From NCBI RefSeq assembly GCF_047495875.1, contig NC_092497.1, positions 6,713,513 through 6,777,512 of the forward strand: a DNA stretch of 64,000 nt, written 5' to 3'. This stretch comes from Pithys albifrons albifrons. Taxonomy: Eukaryota; Chordata; Aves; Passeriformes; Thamnophilidae. Below are positions 11,099 through 23,604 of the stretch, piece by piece. A model generated the notes under the pieces. It ran no database searches, was not told where the DNA came from, and worked only from the letters and a program-made list of their open reading frames with translations. The position numbers and the translations under genes are program-made. The first letter of the stretch is position 1; the number at the start of each line of letters is the position of its first letter.

Positions 11099-12317
11099 AA
11101 TTTTTTGTGGAGTCTCTCATATCTCATTAGCAATATCTTATCCAATTAGCACATTAGCAATATTCCTTTGTATTACATCAGCATTCATATCATAGCAGAA
11201 TATATTGTTGCTAATTCTACGTTACAGTCGTATCATATTAGTGACTTTCATATCAGATTACTGAGAGAGGATACTAATAAGGCATTCCAATTCAATTAGT
11301 AAGGTAACAGAATTCCCTTCTTTTCAAGTCACTTCCAGCTTTGCTCCTAAATATAAGCTGATGATATGCATCAGTGGAGTAATCCTTTTACCATCGTAAA
11401 AGAACTTCGCCCTTCAGAAACCATGTCTGCAGAAAGAAAGAATTGGAAATTGAGTCCCATATTCCTATCTTGCTAAACTCTGTGGTCTTTCAGTTCCAGG
11501 GATGCTGAAGGGAAGAGAAAACTCTCTTGTTAGATACAGCCCTGTTCTTATAGACAGTGCTGTTTCCTGAGGTGTTTGTTGCAGGGAAGAAATAAGCACT
11601 TTGCAGGACCAAGCATTCAGCATAGAAATACAGATTTATTTATTTTAGATTTCCTTCTTACTTGAAAAAGTCCATTTAGTAAACTTTTACTGAATAATAT
11701 GATGAGTTTCATTAATCAAAATTTTGAAAATTTGAAAAAAAAATTGCCTTTATAAGTACTGATAGACTCTCAGCATTAGTGTGAAATGTACAGGAATTTC
11801 TACCAAAACCTTCTCAGAAATGCAGTCTGAAGAGGAGAAATGTGCTTTGGTAAAAAAACCCCATATATCTTGTATTCAAGCAGATGATTGAAATCCAAGA
11901 TGTAAGATCGTTAACTTTGTTACTACCTTCAAATTATCTGTGTTCACCACAGGCGTTAATTTACTGTAAGCAAAGTGGGACCTTGGAAACTGCCTCTTCT
12001 CCATTTTTTCCCATTAGCTGGCCTTTACAGTAAGTGCTTCCAGCATTATGGTACTGGAATAGCTGTGTTCTTGTACAGTACTCCTCCCCTTTTTCCATGA
12101 CAGTTTCAACTACATGAGATTTTGCTGTACCCTACCTGAAAAGGTTGACTTTCCTCCAGAGAAGTGATTTCTACAGACTGAGGTTAGAGCTATGTATTCA
12201 AATAAAAGTATTTCCCAGATGTTTATTCAACTCCAGACTTTCCATCAAGGTCAAGTCCATCCACATGTATCTTACATCATCTATGATGTAGATAACTATT
12301 TACAACATCTTCTTAGT

Positions 12318-12348
12318 GTTAGTGTCAGAATTTCTGGCTGCAATTTTC
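12318..12348 (+). repeat. Dispersed 31-bp direct repeat, copy 1
   Basis: This 31-base segment, beginning GTTAGTGTCA and containing the core AATTTCTGGCTGCAATTTT, recurs at 14397-14427 in the same orientation with one mismatch (G here, C there, at the eleventh base). Chance cannot explain a 30-of-31 match in 64 kb. The flanks diverge at once. Confidence 0.85.
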
Positions 12349-14396
12349 TAAACAACAGTGAAATGTATGAATGAAATCTTAGCTACATTTCTTTCACTGT
12401 AAATATACTGCCCATGCTGATTATTAACCTCATGAAGTGAATTACACAGACAATATACCAAATTGAGTAGTATCTTTGGTTAACTCTTCCCAGATTAAAG
12501 TGATATTCATCAAAATACTCTCAGATCTATTCCTGATGTAATATGGCATCATCATTGTTCCAGTGATAAGCTCTTGCCAAAGACATTGTAAGTCATGAGT
12601 GGAAGTTATCTGAGTTTTATTTGTTGTGAGCTGCATAATGCAGTCAGGAGCAGAATTTGCACTGGATTTGATTATACCAGGATAATACAATTGGACTCTA
12701 ACTTTTAATAATATTTGTAGTATTAAGTATTAGTTAATATAGACTTGGAAATTTCAACTTAAACTTGCTATGGTTCTCGTTAGTAATACTGTTGTTATAA
12801 CTATTTCTTCTATGGTTTCTTCATCCACCTTCACCTTCTCTGCTATTCTTCAGATTATTTGTGTATTCCATTGGAAAATGGTTAAAAGTCAAGCAAAGCA
12901 GACATCTTCCAGGTACATTTTCTTTCAGCTGAGACCTTTAACAATAATGCTGCAGTCATCTTTTTTTTCTTCTTCTTTCCTTTTCCTCCTACTAAATATT
13001 GAATTATGTTTTGCATAGTGCTCAACTTCTACAAAAATAGTGTGTCATAATTTAAAATGTCCACTTAAATCAGCTCTTTAGAGTGCTATTACTTTGATTA
13101 TCTCAACACGAAGAATACTCAAAATTTCTTTATTTTTCTTTAACTGAGTGCTCAGTTACTAAAGATAGAGCACAGAGGTGTCAAAAAAATTAAAAAAAAA
13201 AGAGAAAAAAAAGTTTATTTTGCCTTTACTTTTCTGCTTAGAACACTCCTGCCCATATGGAGTGCACTGCAGTGTCCTGCATTTTCTTCAGCATGAGGAA
13301 CACTCAGATCAGATCATGGAGCACAGTTTAGCGCTAAGTTTTGAACCTAGGCTTTCAAAGCCAGCCTATCCAAAGATACTAGTATTGACCTGGAACGTGA
13401 CACATACACAACACCAAGCCAAACTGGAACAACATCTGCAGAAAAGGCACATGGGCTGTGAGCCTGTGAGATAGCACTGAACAGGCACCTAAGTCAAGCC
13501 TCTGTGCTTCTGTTGCCTAAATATCCTTTTAGATTGTGCATTGACTGGTATTCCATTAAATTAGATACTGATTTCTTCTATAGTATATTTTACTTAAATT
13601 TAGGTATCTCTATCTGTCAGCAGATGTCTTCCCAAAGGACACAATTCAAAATACTTATATATCCATTTCCATTGGATAGACTGAGAAACAGACTCCTTTT
13701 GCATTAAGAACTTATGTCTGGAATCCGTTAGCACTGGAAATATTATACCAATGTCCTCATTAGCTACTAAGAGATGTAACCAACCAAATAAGCTAATAGT
13801 AATGTTTAGAATATGTTTCAAGAGGTAAAAAGAATATATTACTGTCTCTGCTACATGAGATTTGGAACTTTTGGGAAATAAGTTACTAATTAAAAAAAAA
13901 AAAAGAAAGAAAAAAAAAGCTAAAGAAAAAATGCCCCAACCATTATTATTTAATTTAGAAAAAAAAATACAATAATAAAAAAGAGCTTTACTTTAGTTTA
14001 AATTTCTGTGAGGAAACCATTGGTCTTTTATTTTTCATTTCACATTTAACTGAAGCTCATGCTTAATAGCAGATGCTGTTTTCATTGTGAGGAGAGGAAA
14101 AAAAAAAAGGAATGTGAAAATTCATCCTCACTAAGATAAAAATTAATTAAAAATTCATTACTTGTTTGTTTGGTGTAACTTCATTGCAACTTTGACTTGG
14201 GTGTCCACAAAGTAGTTTGCAATAAAAATATAATGCAAAAATTCAACAGCTATTTTCGGTATTTTTTGCATAAAAATAAAGCATGATTGCCTGCAATATG
14301 TATGTTTTATATACAAGACTTCATTATTTTCTCTGTATGTGAGTACTAAAATTATGAAAATACTTTGAAAAGGGAAGGATCAGCAAGAAAACTGTT

Positions 14397-14427
14397 GTTA
14401 GTGTCACAATTTCTGGCTGCAATTTTC
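14397..14427 (+). repeat. Dispersed 31-bp direct repeat, copy 2
   Basis: Second copy of the segment at 12318-12348, in the same orientation about 2.08 kb away, with one substitution. It may be what is left of an old local duplication or of an unrecognised transposon. Confidence 0.85.
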
Positions 14428-15624
14428 AAAAAACTCATTATGCTCCACTGGAATAACTAATAAAACTTCAATTTAATTTCTCTTTATTTTCTTTTGAAAT
14501 CGTTCTGCTAAATACCATCTTCACATATTCTGAGGTTTTACAAATGCATTGTACAGACTACTGGCAGATTTATCTTGCCCTGGAAGGTATGAAATCAGCC
14601 TTTGACACACTGCTCTGGTCATTTTGAGGTCATCTCTGTCTCCTTTTTGCAAATTGTCTGACCTTTATATTACTTTCTTCTCTTGCTCTGTTCTGTGCTA
14701 GTGAATGCTCAGGTCTGTCTTGCCTTTGTGATCTACGCTAAGGAAAAAGTTTGCTCCTGGGTAATTAGAAGCTGCATTTTGACTTTATTATTCCTAAAGT
14801 CCAGACTGAAGAATCATCACCAAAGAGAACTGTTGGATTAATAAGGCTTGGAGACACTACATGTGCAGTAGAGACAATCAAAGAACAGAATTAATGGAGA
14901 AAAGAAACTGGTGAAACGAGTATTAGAAAGTTTAAGACATTTCTTGAGAATGCTGCAAGCTGATATTTTAATGCCATATTTCACTACATTATCAGGAATT
15001 CTCATCCTCCTGGTTTTTTAGAGGCAGCCTTTCTTTTGTCAATAAAATCCTTGAAGTTTCAGCCTTTTGAGATCTGATACTAAGAAGTATTGTATTCATT
15101 ATTTTGAGTCTTTCCAAAGAACTGCAGTAACTAATGGGCTATATTTTTTAATGTGAGAAATTTAATTTTACTTATTTATTTATAAGTACAGAGGTCTATT
15201 GGTGCTAGTTACCTTGTCTGTTGTTTTCAGAGTAGCTTTTCTGTGGTATTGAAATTATTCAAGATAAAAGAATTCTAAAACTTCTAAGTTATATAAATAT
15301 GTGTGGAGGGACACAAGCTGTTTCCATGCACAATAGGGTGGCAATAAAAGCCATCTGTAAGCTTCTTCCAAAAGTGATGTCTTATAACCACCCACTGTTC
15401 AGTCATTTTGTAATAATGTGATGGATGAAAATGTTGTGAAGCTGAAATACCAAAGAGATCAGCTCAAATTCCATCTGCAGATGCCAAAATAATGCTGTAA
15501 ATGTATAGATAATAAGGTGTCCATTCAATATCTCTAAATACCAACACCTTGAAGAAGCAGATCCTATAAGCATGATGTTAGCAAGATCCTATAGTATGAT
15601 GTATACCACAACTGGTAATAGTTG

Positions 15625-15694
15625 TTTTTTGGATTTGTTTGTTTGTTTGTTTTTCTTGGGTTTGTTTTTGTTTTTTTTTTTTGTTTGTTTGTTT
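15625..15694. repeat. (TTTG)n / T-rich simple repeat
   Basis: TTTG tetramers (TTTGTTTGTTTG) and long T runs. Low complexity, with no other feature. Confidence 0.85.
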
Positions 15695-15820
15695 TAATTT
15701 AGACCAAAAATCTAGACCTAAGTTCTTGGACCAGTTTCAAGAAAAACTGGGAAGTTCTGGTATTTTCTTCACTGTTAAATCCTAAGACAGATTCTTTCGT
15801 CTTAGCTATAGACCTGAAGA

Positions 15821-16265
15821 TCATAGAATTAATTGCAAAATGGCTTAGATAGGAAGGAACCTTAAAGATCATCTAGTTTCCATCCCCCTGCCTTGGGCAG
15901 GGACACCTTCCACTAGATCAGGTTGCTCAAAGCCCCATCCAGCCTGGACATGAACACTTCCAGGCGTGAGGTGACCAAGCTTCACGGGGTAACTTTTGTC
16001 AGAGTCTCACCATCTTTGCACTATAGAATTCCTTCCTAATACCTCATCTAAACCTAACTTCTTTTAATCTAAAACCACGCCCCCTTGTTCTGTCACTACC
16101 TGCCTGTATAAAAAGTCCATCTCCCCCCCTTTTGTAAGGCCCCTTTAGGCACTGAAAGGTGCTCTGTCTCCCAAGAACCTTCTCTTCTCAAGGATGAACA
16201 ACATAACTCCTTCAGCCTTTCTCCATAGGAAAGGTGCTAGAGCCCTCTAATCTGAACAGTGGCAT
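15821..16265 (-). mobile_element. CR1 LINE 3'-end fragment
   Basis: A minus-strand CR1 copy. Its 3' end (ATCATAGAATTAATTG on plus) is at 15821, followed by the standard 3' UTR blocks CATCCCCCTGCCTTGGGCAGGG-like, CCACTAGATCAGGTTGCTCA, and the end of the ORF2 region up to the CTCCATAGGAAAGGTGCT-like block near 16240. It is about 445 bp, 5'-truncated and diverged. Confidence 0.93.
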
Positions 16266-16894
16266 GAGAAGCATCTGTGAGTTTTGCCGGACTGGGTACA
16301 TGCTTTTTGCAGCTTTGTGTAATCACTTTTCCTGAAAGGTATAAAATGGTTATGTGGGAGGATATTAAAACCTACGATTTTGATTTGATCCTGTGCTGAA
16401 GCTACCTTGAATTCACTTTAAAAAAGTGGCCCCAGATGTCTCCATGCGAGTGCTGTTAAGTGAGTGCTGCTAACTCAAGGAGGCTTAACCTGACTTTAAG
16501 CACCATAGAAAGAAATGTAATTAATCTATTAATGTATGAGGCTGGAATGAGACAGGTCTTTACATTCCCAAAGTTAAATTTTTGAATTGGATTGCTACAA
16601 CTGTAATCACAAATTTTCATTAGGTCTCTTATATTAATTAAAAAAGCAAAAGACACTGAGGAGGATTTACAGGAATATATTCTGTTCCTGACAAGCTTGT
16701 AAAACCCAGAAGCCTAAAATGGAATTCCTTTCTCATCCTGATGTAACTCCTGTGGTGTGAGAATACCAGAATTGCAACAGTATAAATTAGATATTTCTAA
16801 AAAGCAAATAGTTTCCTGTTAAGTCATTTCTGACATCAGAATACTCAACATGGCTTGGGCGAGTCACAGTAATTTTAAAATTTGTCAATGGAAG
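16266..16894. other. Unique spacer
   Basis: Unique AT-rich sequence between a CR1 fragment and a solo LTR. No supported gene or repeat. Confidence 0.5.
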
Positions 16895-17501
16895 TGTTAT
16901 GGGTTTGGCCAGATGAGCCTAAATTCAGCTCGGCCTGGGATTGTCAGCTGATTTGAGCTGGGCTGAGATGCCTGGCAGCTGACTTCTTCTAGCCAATAAT
17001 ATTGTATTCCATACCATACTACATCATCTCAAAGGCTGTAAAATCCAGTATGTGGGAGTGGCTTGGTTAGTTCCACTATGGCTGGAGTACAGAGAAGACT
17101 GCAGCAGCCTTTCTCCTCTGTTAGGCCCTGCTTCTGCTGCCATTACATTGTATTTTGTTTGAATTCAGGAAGTAGAAATGTTTTGTTGTTATACTTTCTC
17201 TTTCTTGCAGGGTGTCCTTTAGAGTACTTATAGATCTAAAGTAATACATTTTGTATTAACTGGGGAGTGGGAAGTTATTTTTTGTTATATATGTATAACT
17301 TGTGTAAGTGTGTGTTATATTGTAGTTTCCTCTTAATTTTCCTTTTCTGTATAAATACATGTAGTTAGTTTTAGCATAAACCTAGTTTTGAGGGTTTCTT
17401 CTTCCTCTCCCTCTTCTTTTTTCCCTTGGCTGGTTGGGGGGAGGAGGAGCCCTTTCACTCTGTCCTGGACAGTTGGCGTTTTGCCAGCTCAACCCAGGAC
17501 A
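16895..17501 (+). mobile_element. Endogenous retrovirus solo LTR, family A, perfect TSD
   Basis: A 607-bp element beginning TGTTATGGGTTTGGCC and ending GCTCAACCCAGGACA; the two ends form the short imperfect inverted repeat usual for LTRs. It is flanked by a perfect 5-bp target site duplication, GGAAG at 16890-16894 and at 17502-17506, which fixes both boundaries. The same family recurs at 37634-38220, with shared blocks such as GGCCCTGCTTCTGCTGCC, TACATTGTATTTTGTTT and TTTTGCCAGCTCAACCCA in the same order. A 5-bp duplication agrees with ERVL-like and some ERV1-like integrases. No internal region is present, so this is the scar of recombination between two LTRs. Orientation is taken from the TATA-like and A/T-rich words and is less certain than the boundaries. 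Confidence 0.9.
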
Positions 17502-20500
17502 GGAAGTAAATATATCTTAAAACTGAAAAAAAAAATTACCAACCCTTAAAAAAAACCCCAAACAAATCCATCGTAACAAAAGCAAACCAAAACCAAAACT
17601 CATAGGAAAGCTCTGAAAATCAAAACTACAGAAGATTTTACAAATGTAGTTGACTTCTTTTATATATCCAGATACTCTGGACAGGATGTAATCAGTGCTG
17701 CATCTTTTTAGTGGGCAACTACTGTGACCTCATATACCTCATGGTACAATAGCTCAGTTCATATTCCTTAGTATCAGAAAATGACTACATTTTCTAAAAG
17801 TACTTTGGTCCATGGAAGATGCAAACTTTTAGTCAGAGTTTAAATGTATAAAGTAAACACTGTTTTAAGTTCTACACTACACAACCATGCTGAAAATGTA
17901 ATTAGTAAAAAATGCTAGGCAAGAGCGTTGTGTGACCAGAACTATTCAATCAGAAAGTGCTGATTGAACATATATAATCACAATCAAAGCTGTTATTTAA
18001 ATAGGGGTTACAGTCCTAATAAAACACAAAGGGATATAGGGGCAGAGGGCTTCTAGACAGGTAATGAAAGAAAAAATTAAACTCATCCAATTACATCTGG
18101 GGAAAAATCCATTACCTATAACAGTGAGAGGACAGCCCCAGGAAAATTCAGATGCAAAACTAATAATGAAGGCGCAGTGTCCTTTCAACAGATTCTAAAT
18201 GAGCTCTAATTTTCTTACATCCACCATTCCCAAACTATATAAATTTTCAGCTAAGCAGAAAAAAAGTGACATGCTAGCACAATTGTTATTCCAAACAGGC
18301 ACAGCTGCTTGCTCACCTTAATTAGACCTAATCCCAAAAGGGAACCAATCTTTCCCTATTTTCTTCGATGAGCTCACCTGATTTACCTCAACTTTTCTTT
18401 TCTAATAGGTTTTGCCCTAACCTTTCAGCTATTGTCGTTTCAGAAATTCTAATGGGAACTGAAGAGCTGCAGCTCCCTTGTGCCAAGCTGTTTTATCCTT
18501 TTTTTTAAAGCAAGTTTTTCCCAAATGTCAAAATCCTACTGAGGTGAAGAGGCATTTTGAGATGTGATGGGATGTAGAGAGGGGAAAGCTGAGGATAAAG
18601 AGAGGGGGAAAGTCGAAGCTGGTATGTGATTTTCTAAATCTTATTTTTCAAGATTCTGGGTCAAATAAAGATGTTGCCTCCAAGAAAACCTCTAGGAAAG
18701 TGTGGATTGCAGAAAAGACTAAGGCTAGCATGATCTGACCCTGGGTACTCTGGCACTGCACAATATCTTCGTGTCTGTGTCAGTGATAGTTATGGGAAGT
18801 GAATTTCAATAACCACAGAGGTAAGTATAATAAAGGATCTGCTTATGTCCTATTTTTGTTGACCTGCACAACAAGCTGGATAATCATTTCAGAAGAATAT
18901 AACTTTTTCATTAATGCTTTAAATGAGAAAGAGCATTTGGAAGAACAGAGCAAGGTTCTGAAGGTCTTTCATTGTCAGTCTGTTCACTTTCCCAGCTTCA
19001 TCTATTCCCAAGGTTTTCCATCAAAAGTGGCAACAAAGACACACTCATTTTTCACGAGAGATGTCAGAGTTTATACTGAGGGAACACTGATAAAGAATTG
19101 CAATACAAAGAGTTTTTAAAACCACACCACAATTTAGAGAAAAAAGTTTCCTTGTAACACAAATCAGTCTGTTACAATTATCGTCAGAGTAGTTTTCAAC
19201 TCATTGTGTTTTGCTCTTTCCAAGGAAAGCTACATTAGTGGATATAAATCAGCTTGTAAATATAGACTCTTCTCTAGCTATTAAAATGCACTCTTAAAAT
19301 GTATTTTAATAAACACCTTCATATTTTAGTAGTGTGCACACACCAACCCACCACGCTGAGATTAAATTTGAATTTGCTTTGTCTGGATTTGGACATGTAA
19401 GGTCAGCTCATTTGGAACTGATAAGACAGTCATGAATAAGAAATTAAAGGACCTAAAAGTGTTTCCAGGAGACAGATCTATGTATATATACAGTCTCATC
19501 CTTGACGAGAGGTCCTGCCAGTGTTCCCAAGTCCCCATTAACTTGTAGCCATTTGATTTCACTGAAAGTGCTTTGACTTAAAACAGTTACTGCAATTGAA
19601 AAATGAGAAAAAATAACAGCATCTGAATAGCTTCATCTTCCCTTTTAAATTTATGTGTAAGCAATTAAATATACCTACCTGTCCATTATACCTACTGAAA
19701 TATATTTTACTTATTCAATATACCTCCAAGGTCATTAGAAATAAGAAAACATTGAAGTTTTCATTTAAAAGATTTTCATTATGTAGCTTTTGTACAAATA
19801 ATTCAGAGTAATGAGCTTTTACAACATTGAAATTTTTGTAATGCAAAAATGCTTTTTTTTTTGCTTTTTTAATACATACCAAGTACTATTCTAGATACAC
19901 TTTTTTTTTTCCTTCTGAGTGACACAGGGGAAAGAAGTAGGAGGAAAGAAAGGGCAGAGAAAATAAGGAAAGACCCCATGCTTATTGGATTTTTAAAAAA
20001 AAAATAAAAATTATGAATGGTAGAAACAAAAGCACTTTTATTATTACAGAAAATGCACAGACTTTTGACTACTGTGCTCTCAGAGTATACTAGTACTTTT
20101 ATAAATCCATTCTTAAGGACTGAAAAATTCTCATATTCTATTTCCATCATTGTTCAAAACTTCTGAAAGAAAACTGCCTACTATTATGCCTGTTGGGAGG
20201 ATCATTCATGGTTAGTTACACTAACTAGGGTATATGTTTGGTACATTGCTTTCTTTTTCTTGTTACCACTGTGTAAGCTGAAATCTGTATATTATTTGCC
20301 AGACTTTTGGGGTTGATTATTTTCAAAAATTATGTCAGGACTTTCTTTCTTTGCTTGGTTTGTGGTTTCTTTGTTTTTTGTTTTTTTTTTTTTTTTAATA
20401 GGGTTTTTTTGTTTCCTTTTACCCCTGAAATATCAGATATCTGAACCCTTACATTTCCTGACTGCTTCCAAAGGGACATTAAGACCAAAATTTTTAAGAG

Positions 20501-22601
20501 AAAGTGGGAAAAGGAAACACTTCAGAATTCACTTGTGAATTGCAACTTTATTGAAATACTGATGCTTCAGATGGAAGATTTGACCTGAATATTCACATTG
20601 CTTAAACTTCACATTATCTTCTTTAATGGTCCAGTCCCTTAGATTGACTGCTATGGTATGGCCTGGCTCCTCTTCAATTGTTTAAATCCTTTTGAAAGTG
20701 CAGAAGCAGAGGTTAAGAACTCTCTTCTCTGCAGGGGAGAAAGTGAAGTCCAGCCTTTAAAAAATATCTCAGTAAAGTTGTTAAAATAGTCACTGACTTG
20801 TAAGGGGAAAAAATCCCTCTTGACAAGAAAAGGCTAAGAGGTCATACTTACAGCGTAATGACTGATACAAGGGGAATATTATTGTTACAGTAATTAATTA
20901 TTGATTTACCACATGGAAAACTGAAAGCAGAGGACAGGAACAGAAAGTGGAATCCACAAGTGGAGTCACAATGATCCTCAGGAGTTCATTCTGGAGCTGA
21001 ACTCACTACACCCACTTACCAAAGTGCACCAGCATGGTAGCATGGCCAGTTAATCAGAAGGTGCTTGACTGTGCAGTCACTGCACCTTTGATGGTCTAAA
21101 ATTGTACTTCTGCTCCACTTTATACTGCACTTTGTACCTGCTCACTCACTTCTTTACTGAGTAACAAAATGTTACCACTGTCCAATGCTGCACACTACTC
21201 CAGGGAAGCCTTTTTTTTAACCTTTACTGGGGACACATTTCACACAACTGTGCTTCCCATCTCCCCACTACAGCAGACTCTGGCAGACTGAAAAGAATAT
21301 TCAGGTCTTGTAAATATAGTTTTATATTTCCTAGTCCTTCTTTAGATGGGGCTTCTACAAGACAGAGAGATAAAGATTCTGCAAATAAAATGTCAGAGAA
21401 TAAGGTTCAATATGAATTTCCGCTATCAGTGTTAGGACATTTAGTTGGAAGAAGGGTAAACTTGAGCTCTAGACAATGGGTGACTTCTACATGAATTAAT
21501 CTTGACAAGAGGGAAGAGAAGCCAAAAAAGTGCCAACAGCTTGCCACTGAGCAAGGAATTGCAGCTTGATGTTTTGAAGCATTTGAGACTCTTTTGTCAG
21601 TCCAACAAAACTTAATTCTGTTTGGAAGAATAAAAACCATGTTCTCCCCTTATTAAATAGCCATCACCATAGTGATTAAAGTGCTTTATTTAGGAGTACA
21701 AATATAGGCTTGAATTGACTCCAAAGGATGAGGGAAATGCACACATTTTATTAAAGAACAAATAAATCTCCATATTCTCTGGACAGGATCTGCTGTCCAG
21801 TCTAACTTTGACAAGAGACACAGTATGATTTTATTGTGAAAGTCTTACTATTGGACACTGCCCCCCACTCCAGACAGCTAAACATGCATCTTCGTCTACT
21901 GCCCTGTGATATGCTACAGATTAGAAAAGGGAAAGCTGTAATGATGGGACTATAGTGCTGGCTGTTTTAACACCTTTGGGATGCCATCTGTGGCTTCAGT
22001 ACCAGCGTTCCTGGAGATGCCAATGAATACCTGAACAAAGTACCTGTTGATTTAACACAGCAATTTCCTAACAGGAAAAAAAATTAGGACACCTTCTTAT
22101 GTAGCAAAGTATTTAAACACAAGCTTCATTTTAATTTCATTTTAAGCATGTTTAATACATCCCTGAATCAGGGCCACTTAGGTAATTGTGTGGCATAATT
22201 GCAACAGCCTACTTTAAAAGCACTGTGTAGCACCACAGAAATGTAATTCCCAGTGTCTGTTTAAGGAGGTGATCTATGGCTTAATGTTAGTATAATTGTC
22301 ATTTGATGCAGCAGTTGCTTAGATTGTAACTGTGTTAAAAAAAGAAGAAGATAAATAAATACATAAAATAGCATAGTGTAAATTCCTCTTAAATTACTAC
22401 TCCCCCCCTCTATACATAATGCATCAAATGTGCTTAGCACCAGTGAACCGGATAACACTTTTTTAGATGACTCACTGTCTTCATGTTGGAGTCACATTCC
22501 ATTGCAGAGAATAAAATGTGTTACCCTTGGAAGCAATAGGATTTGAAGGGAAAAGAAAAAAATCTGAGGGAATAACCACATCTATTATTTGAGATGGTTC
22601 T
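17502..22601. other. Unique AT-rich non-coding stretch
   Basis: About 5.1 kb between two solo LTRs. Short T or A runs occur (about 19853-19870, 19904-19914, 20381-20398). Open frames of up to 106 codons (18799-19119) show no recognised domain and no splice context. I see no repeat family, RNA gene or CpG cluster. Confidence 0.55.
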
Positions 22602-22749
22602 TGTATTGGTTTTGCATGGCCAGGTTTCAGTCGCAGAGGGGCTACTGAGTTGGCTTCTGTGAGAAGTTGCCAGAAGCTTCCCCATGTATAATGAGGCCAA
22701 TGCCAGCTGGTTCCAAGATAAGCAAAGTGGTAGTATCTGTGGGATAATG

Positions 22750-22756
22750 TATTTAA
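22750..22756 (+). promoter_or_regulatory. TATA-like box in family B LTR
   Basis: A TATTTAA word about 150 bp into the LTR, at the place expected for a retroviral promoter. Activity today is unknown; the call rests on position and sequence only. Confidence 0.4.
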
Positions 22757-23427
22757 CAAGGGAAAAAAGTTACTGCGCAGAAACAATTGCATTTGGAGAG
22801 ACCTGCAGACCCTCATGTCAATGCAGAAGGAGGGACAGGACGTGCTCCAGATGCCAGATCTGAGGTTCCCCTGCAGCCTGTGTTGCAGCCTATGGTGGGG
22901 CAGCTGTGCCCCTGCAGCCCATGAAGGTCCATAGGGGAGCAGAGATCCACCTGGAGGAGACTCACACTGGAGCAAGGGCTTGACTAAAGGAAGCTGTGAC
23001 CCTGAGAGAAACTCATGATGGAGGAGGCTCCTGGTAGAACCTATGTGGCTCTGTGGAGAGAGGAGCCTGTGCTGGAGCAGGACTTGTGACTTTGTGGGGG
23101 ACCAACACTGCAACACTTTGTGCACAACTGCAACCTGTGGGAAGAACTCACTTTGGAGTAGTTTGTGAAGGACTATTCCCATGGGAGGGGCCCTACACTG
23201 AAGAAGGGGAAGGTTGTGAGGTGTCCAACCCCTGTAGTGGCAGGAACACCTGCAGAAATAACCTGTAATGAACTGACTACAGACTTGATCTCCCTTCTCC
23301 TGTGTTTCTGTGGGGAAGGAGGTGGAAATTCAGAAGTAAAATTGAGCCTAGGAAGAAGGGAGGGGTGAGGGAAAGGTGTTTTTTGATTCAGTTTTATTTT
23401 TCATTACTTTCCTCCCATATGAGTGCC

Positions 23428-23437
23428 AATAAATAAA
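23428..23437 (+). terminator. Polyadenylation signal in family B LTR
   Basis: Two overlapping AATAAA hexamers (AATAAATAAA), followed by the CCCAAGCTGATTCTGTTTTGCCC segment of the R/U5 side. They could end transcripts that run through on the plus strand. Confidence 0.5.
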
Positions 23438-23604
23438 CTAATCTTCCCAAGCTGATTCTGTTTTGCCCATGACAGTGAGTCATCTCTCCTCACATCAACC
23501 CACAATCCTTTTATTACATTTTCTCTCCCCTGTCCAGCTGAGGAGGGGAGTGACAGAGCAGGTTTAGTGGGAACCTGGAGTACAGCCAGGAGAAACCCAT
23601 CACA

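Larger units (their letters stand above)
11099..15820. other. Unique AT-rich non-coding stretch with a 31-bp repeat pair
   Basis: About 4.7 kb with no recognised transposon or gene. It begins with a run rich in ATTAGCAATAT-like words (11120-11290). A-rich tracts lie at about 13183-13215 and 13890-13985, and a T/G tract at about 15625-15694. A 31-bp sequence occurs twice, at 12318-12348 and 14397-14427. Open frames (for example 13178-13474) begin in A-rich tracts and show no family. Confidence 0.55.
22602..23604 (+). mobile_element. Endogenous retrovirus solo LTR, family B, perfect TSD
   Basis: A 1003-bp LTR beginning TGTATTGGTTTTGCATGGCC and ending GAAACCCATCACA, flanked by a perfect 5-bp target site duplication, GTTCT at 22597-22601 and at 23605-23609. 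A TATA-like word (TATTTAA, about 22750) and AATAAA polyadenylation signals (23428-23433, overlapping a second) lie in the expected order on the plus strand. The middle (about 22790-23220) is made of degenerate units with words such as CACACTGGAGCA, GTGCTGGAGCAGGA and CACTTTGGAGTAG, an internal array that I recognise from bird LTRs of this kind. The 5-bp duplication suits an ERVL-like element. No gag, pol or env is attached. The 233-codon minus-strand open frame across it (22481-23182) is not a gene. Confidence 0.93.

Noticed and set aside
18799..19119. 106-codon plus-strand frame
   Set aside because: Length is within the chance range for 64 kb in six frames; no domain, no splice sites of quality, no repeat relation.
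22481..23182. 233-codon minus-strand open frame, the longest in the window
   Set aside because: Most of it lies antisense to the internal array of the family B LTR (22602-23604). The proline/leucine/histidine/serine-rich content follows the array, with no domain.
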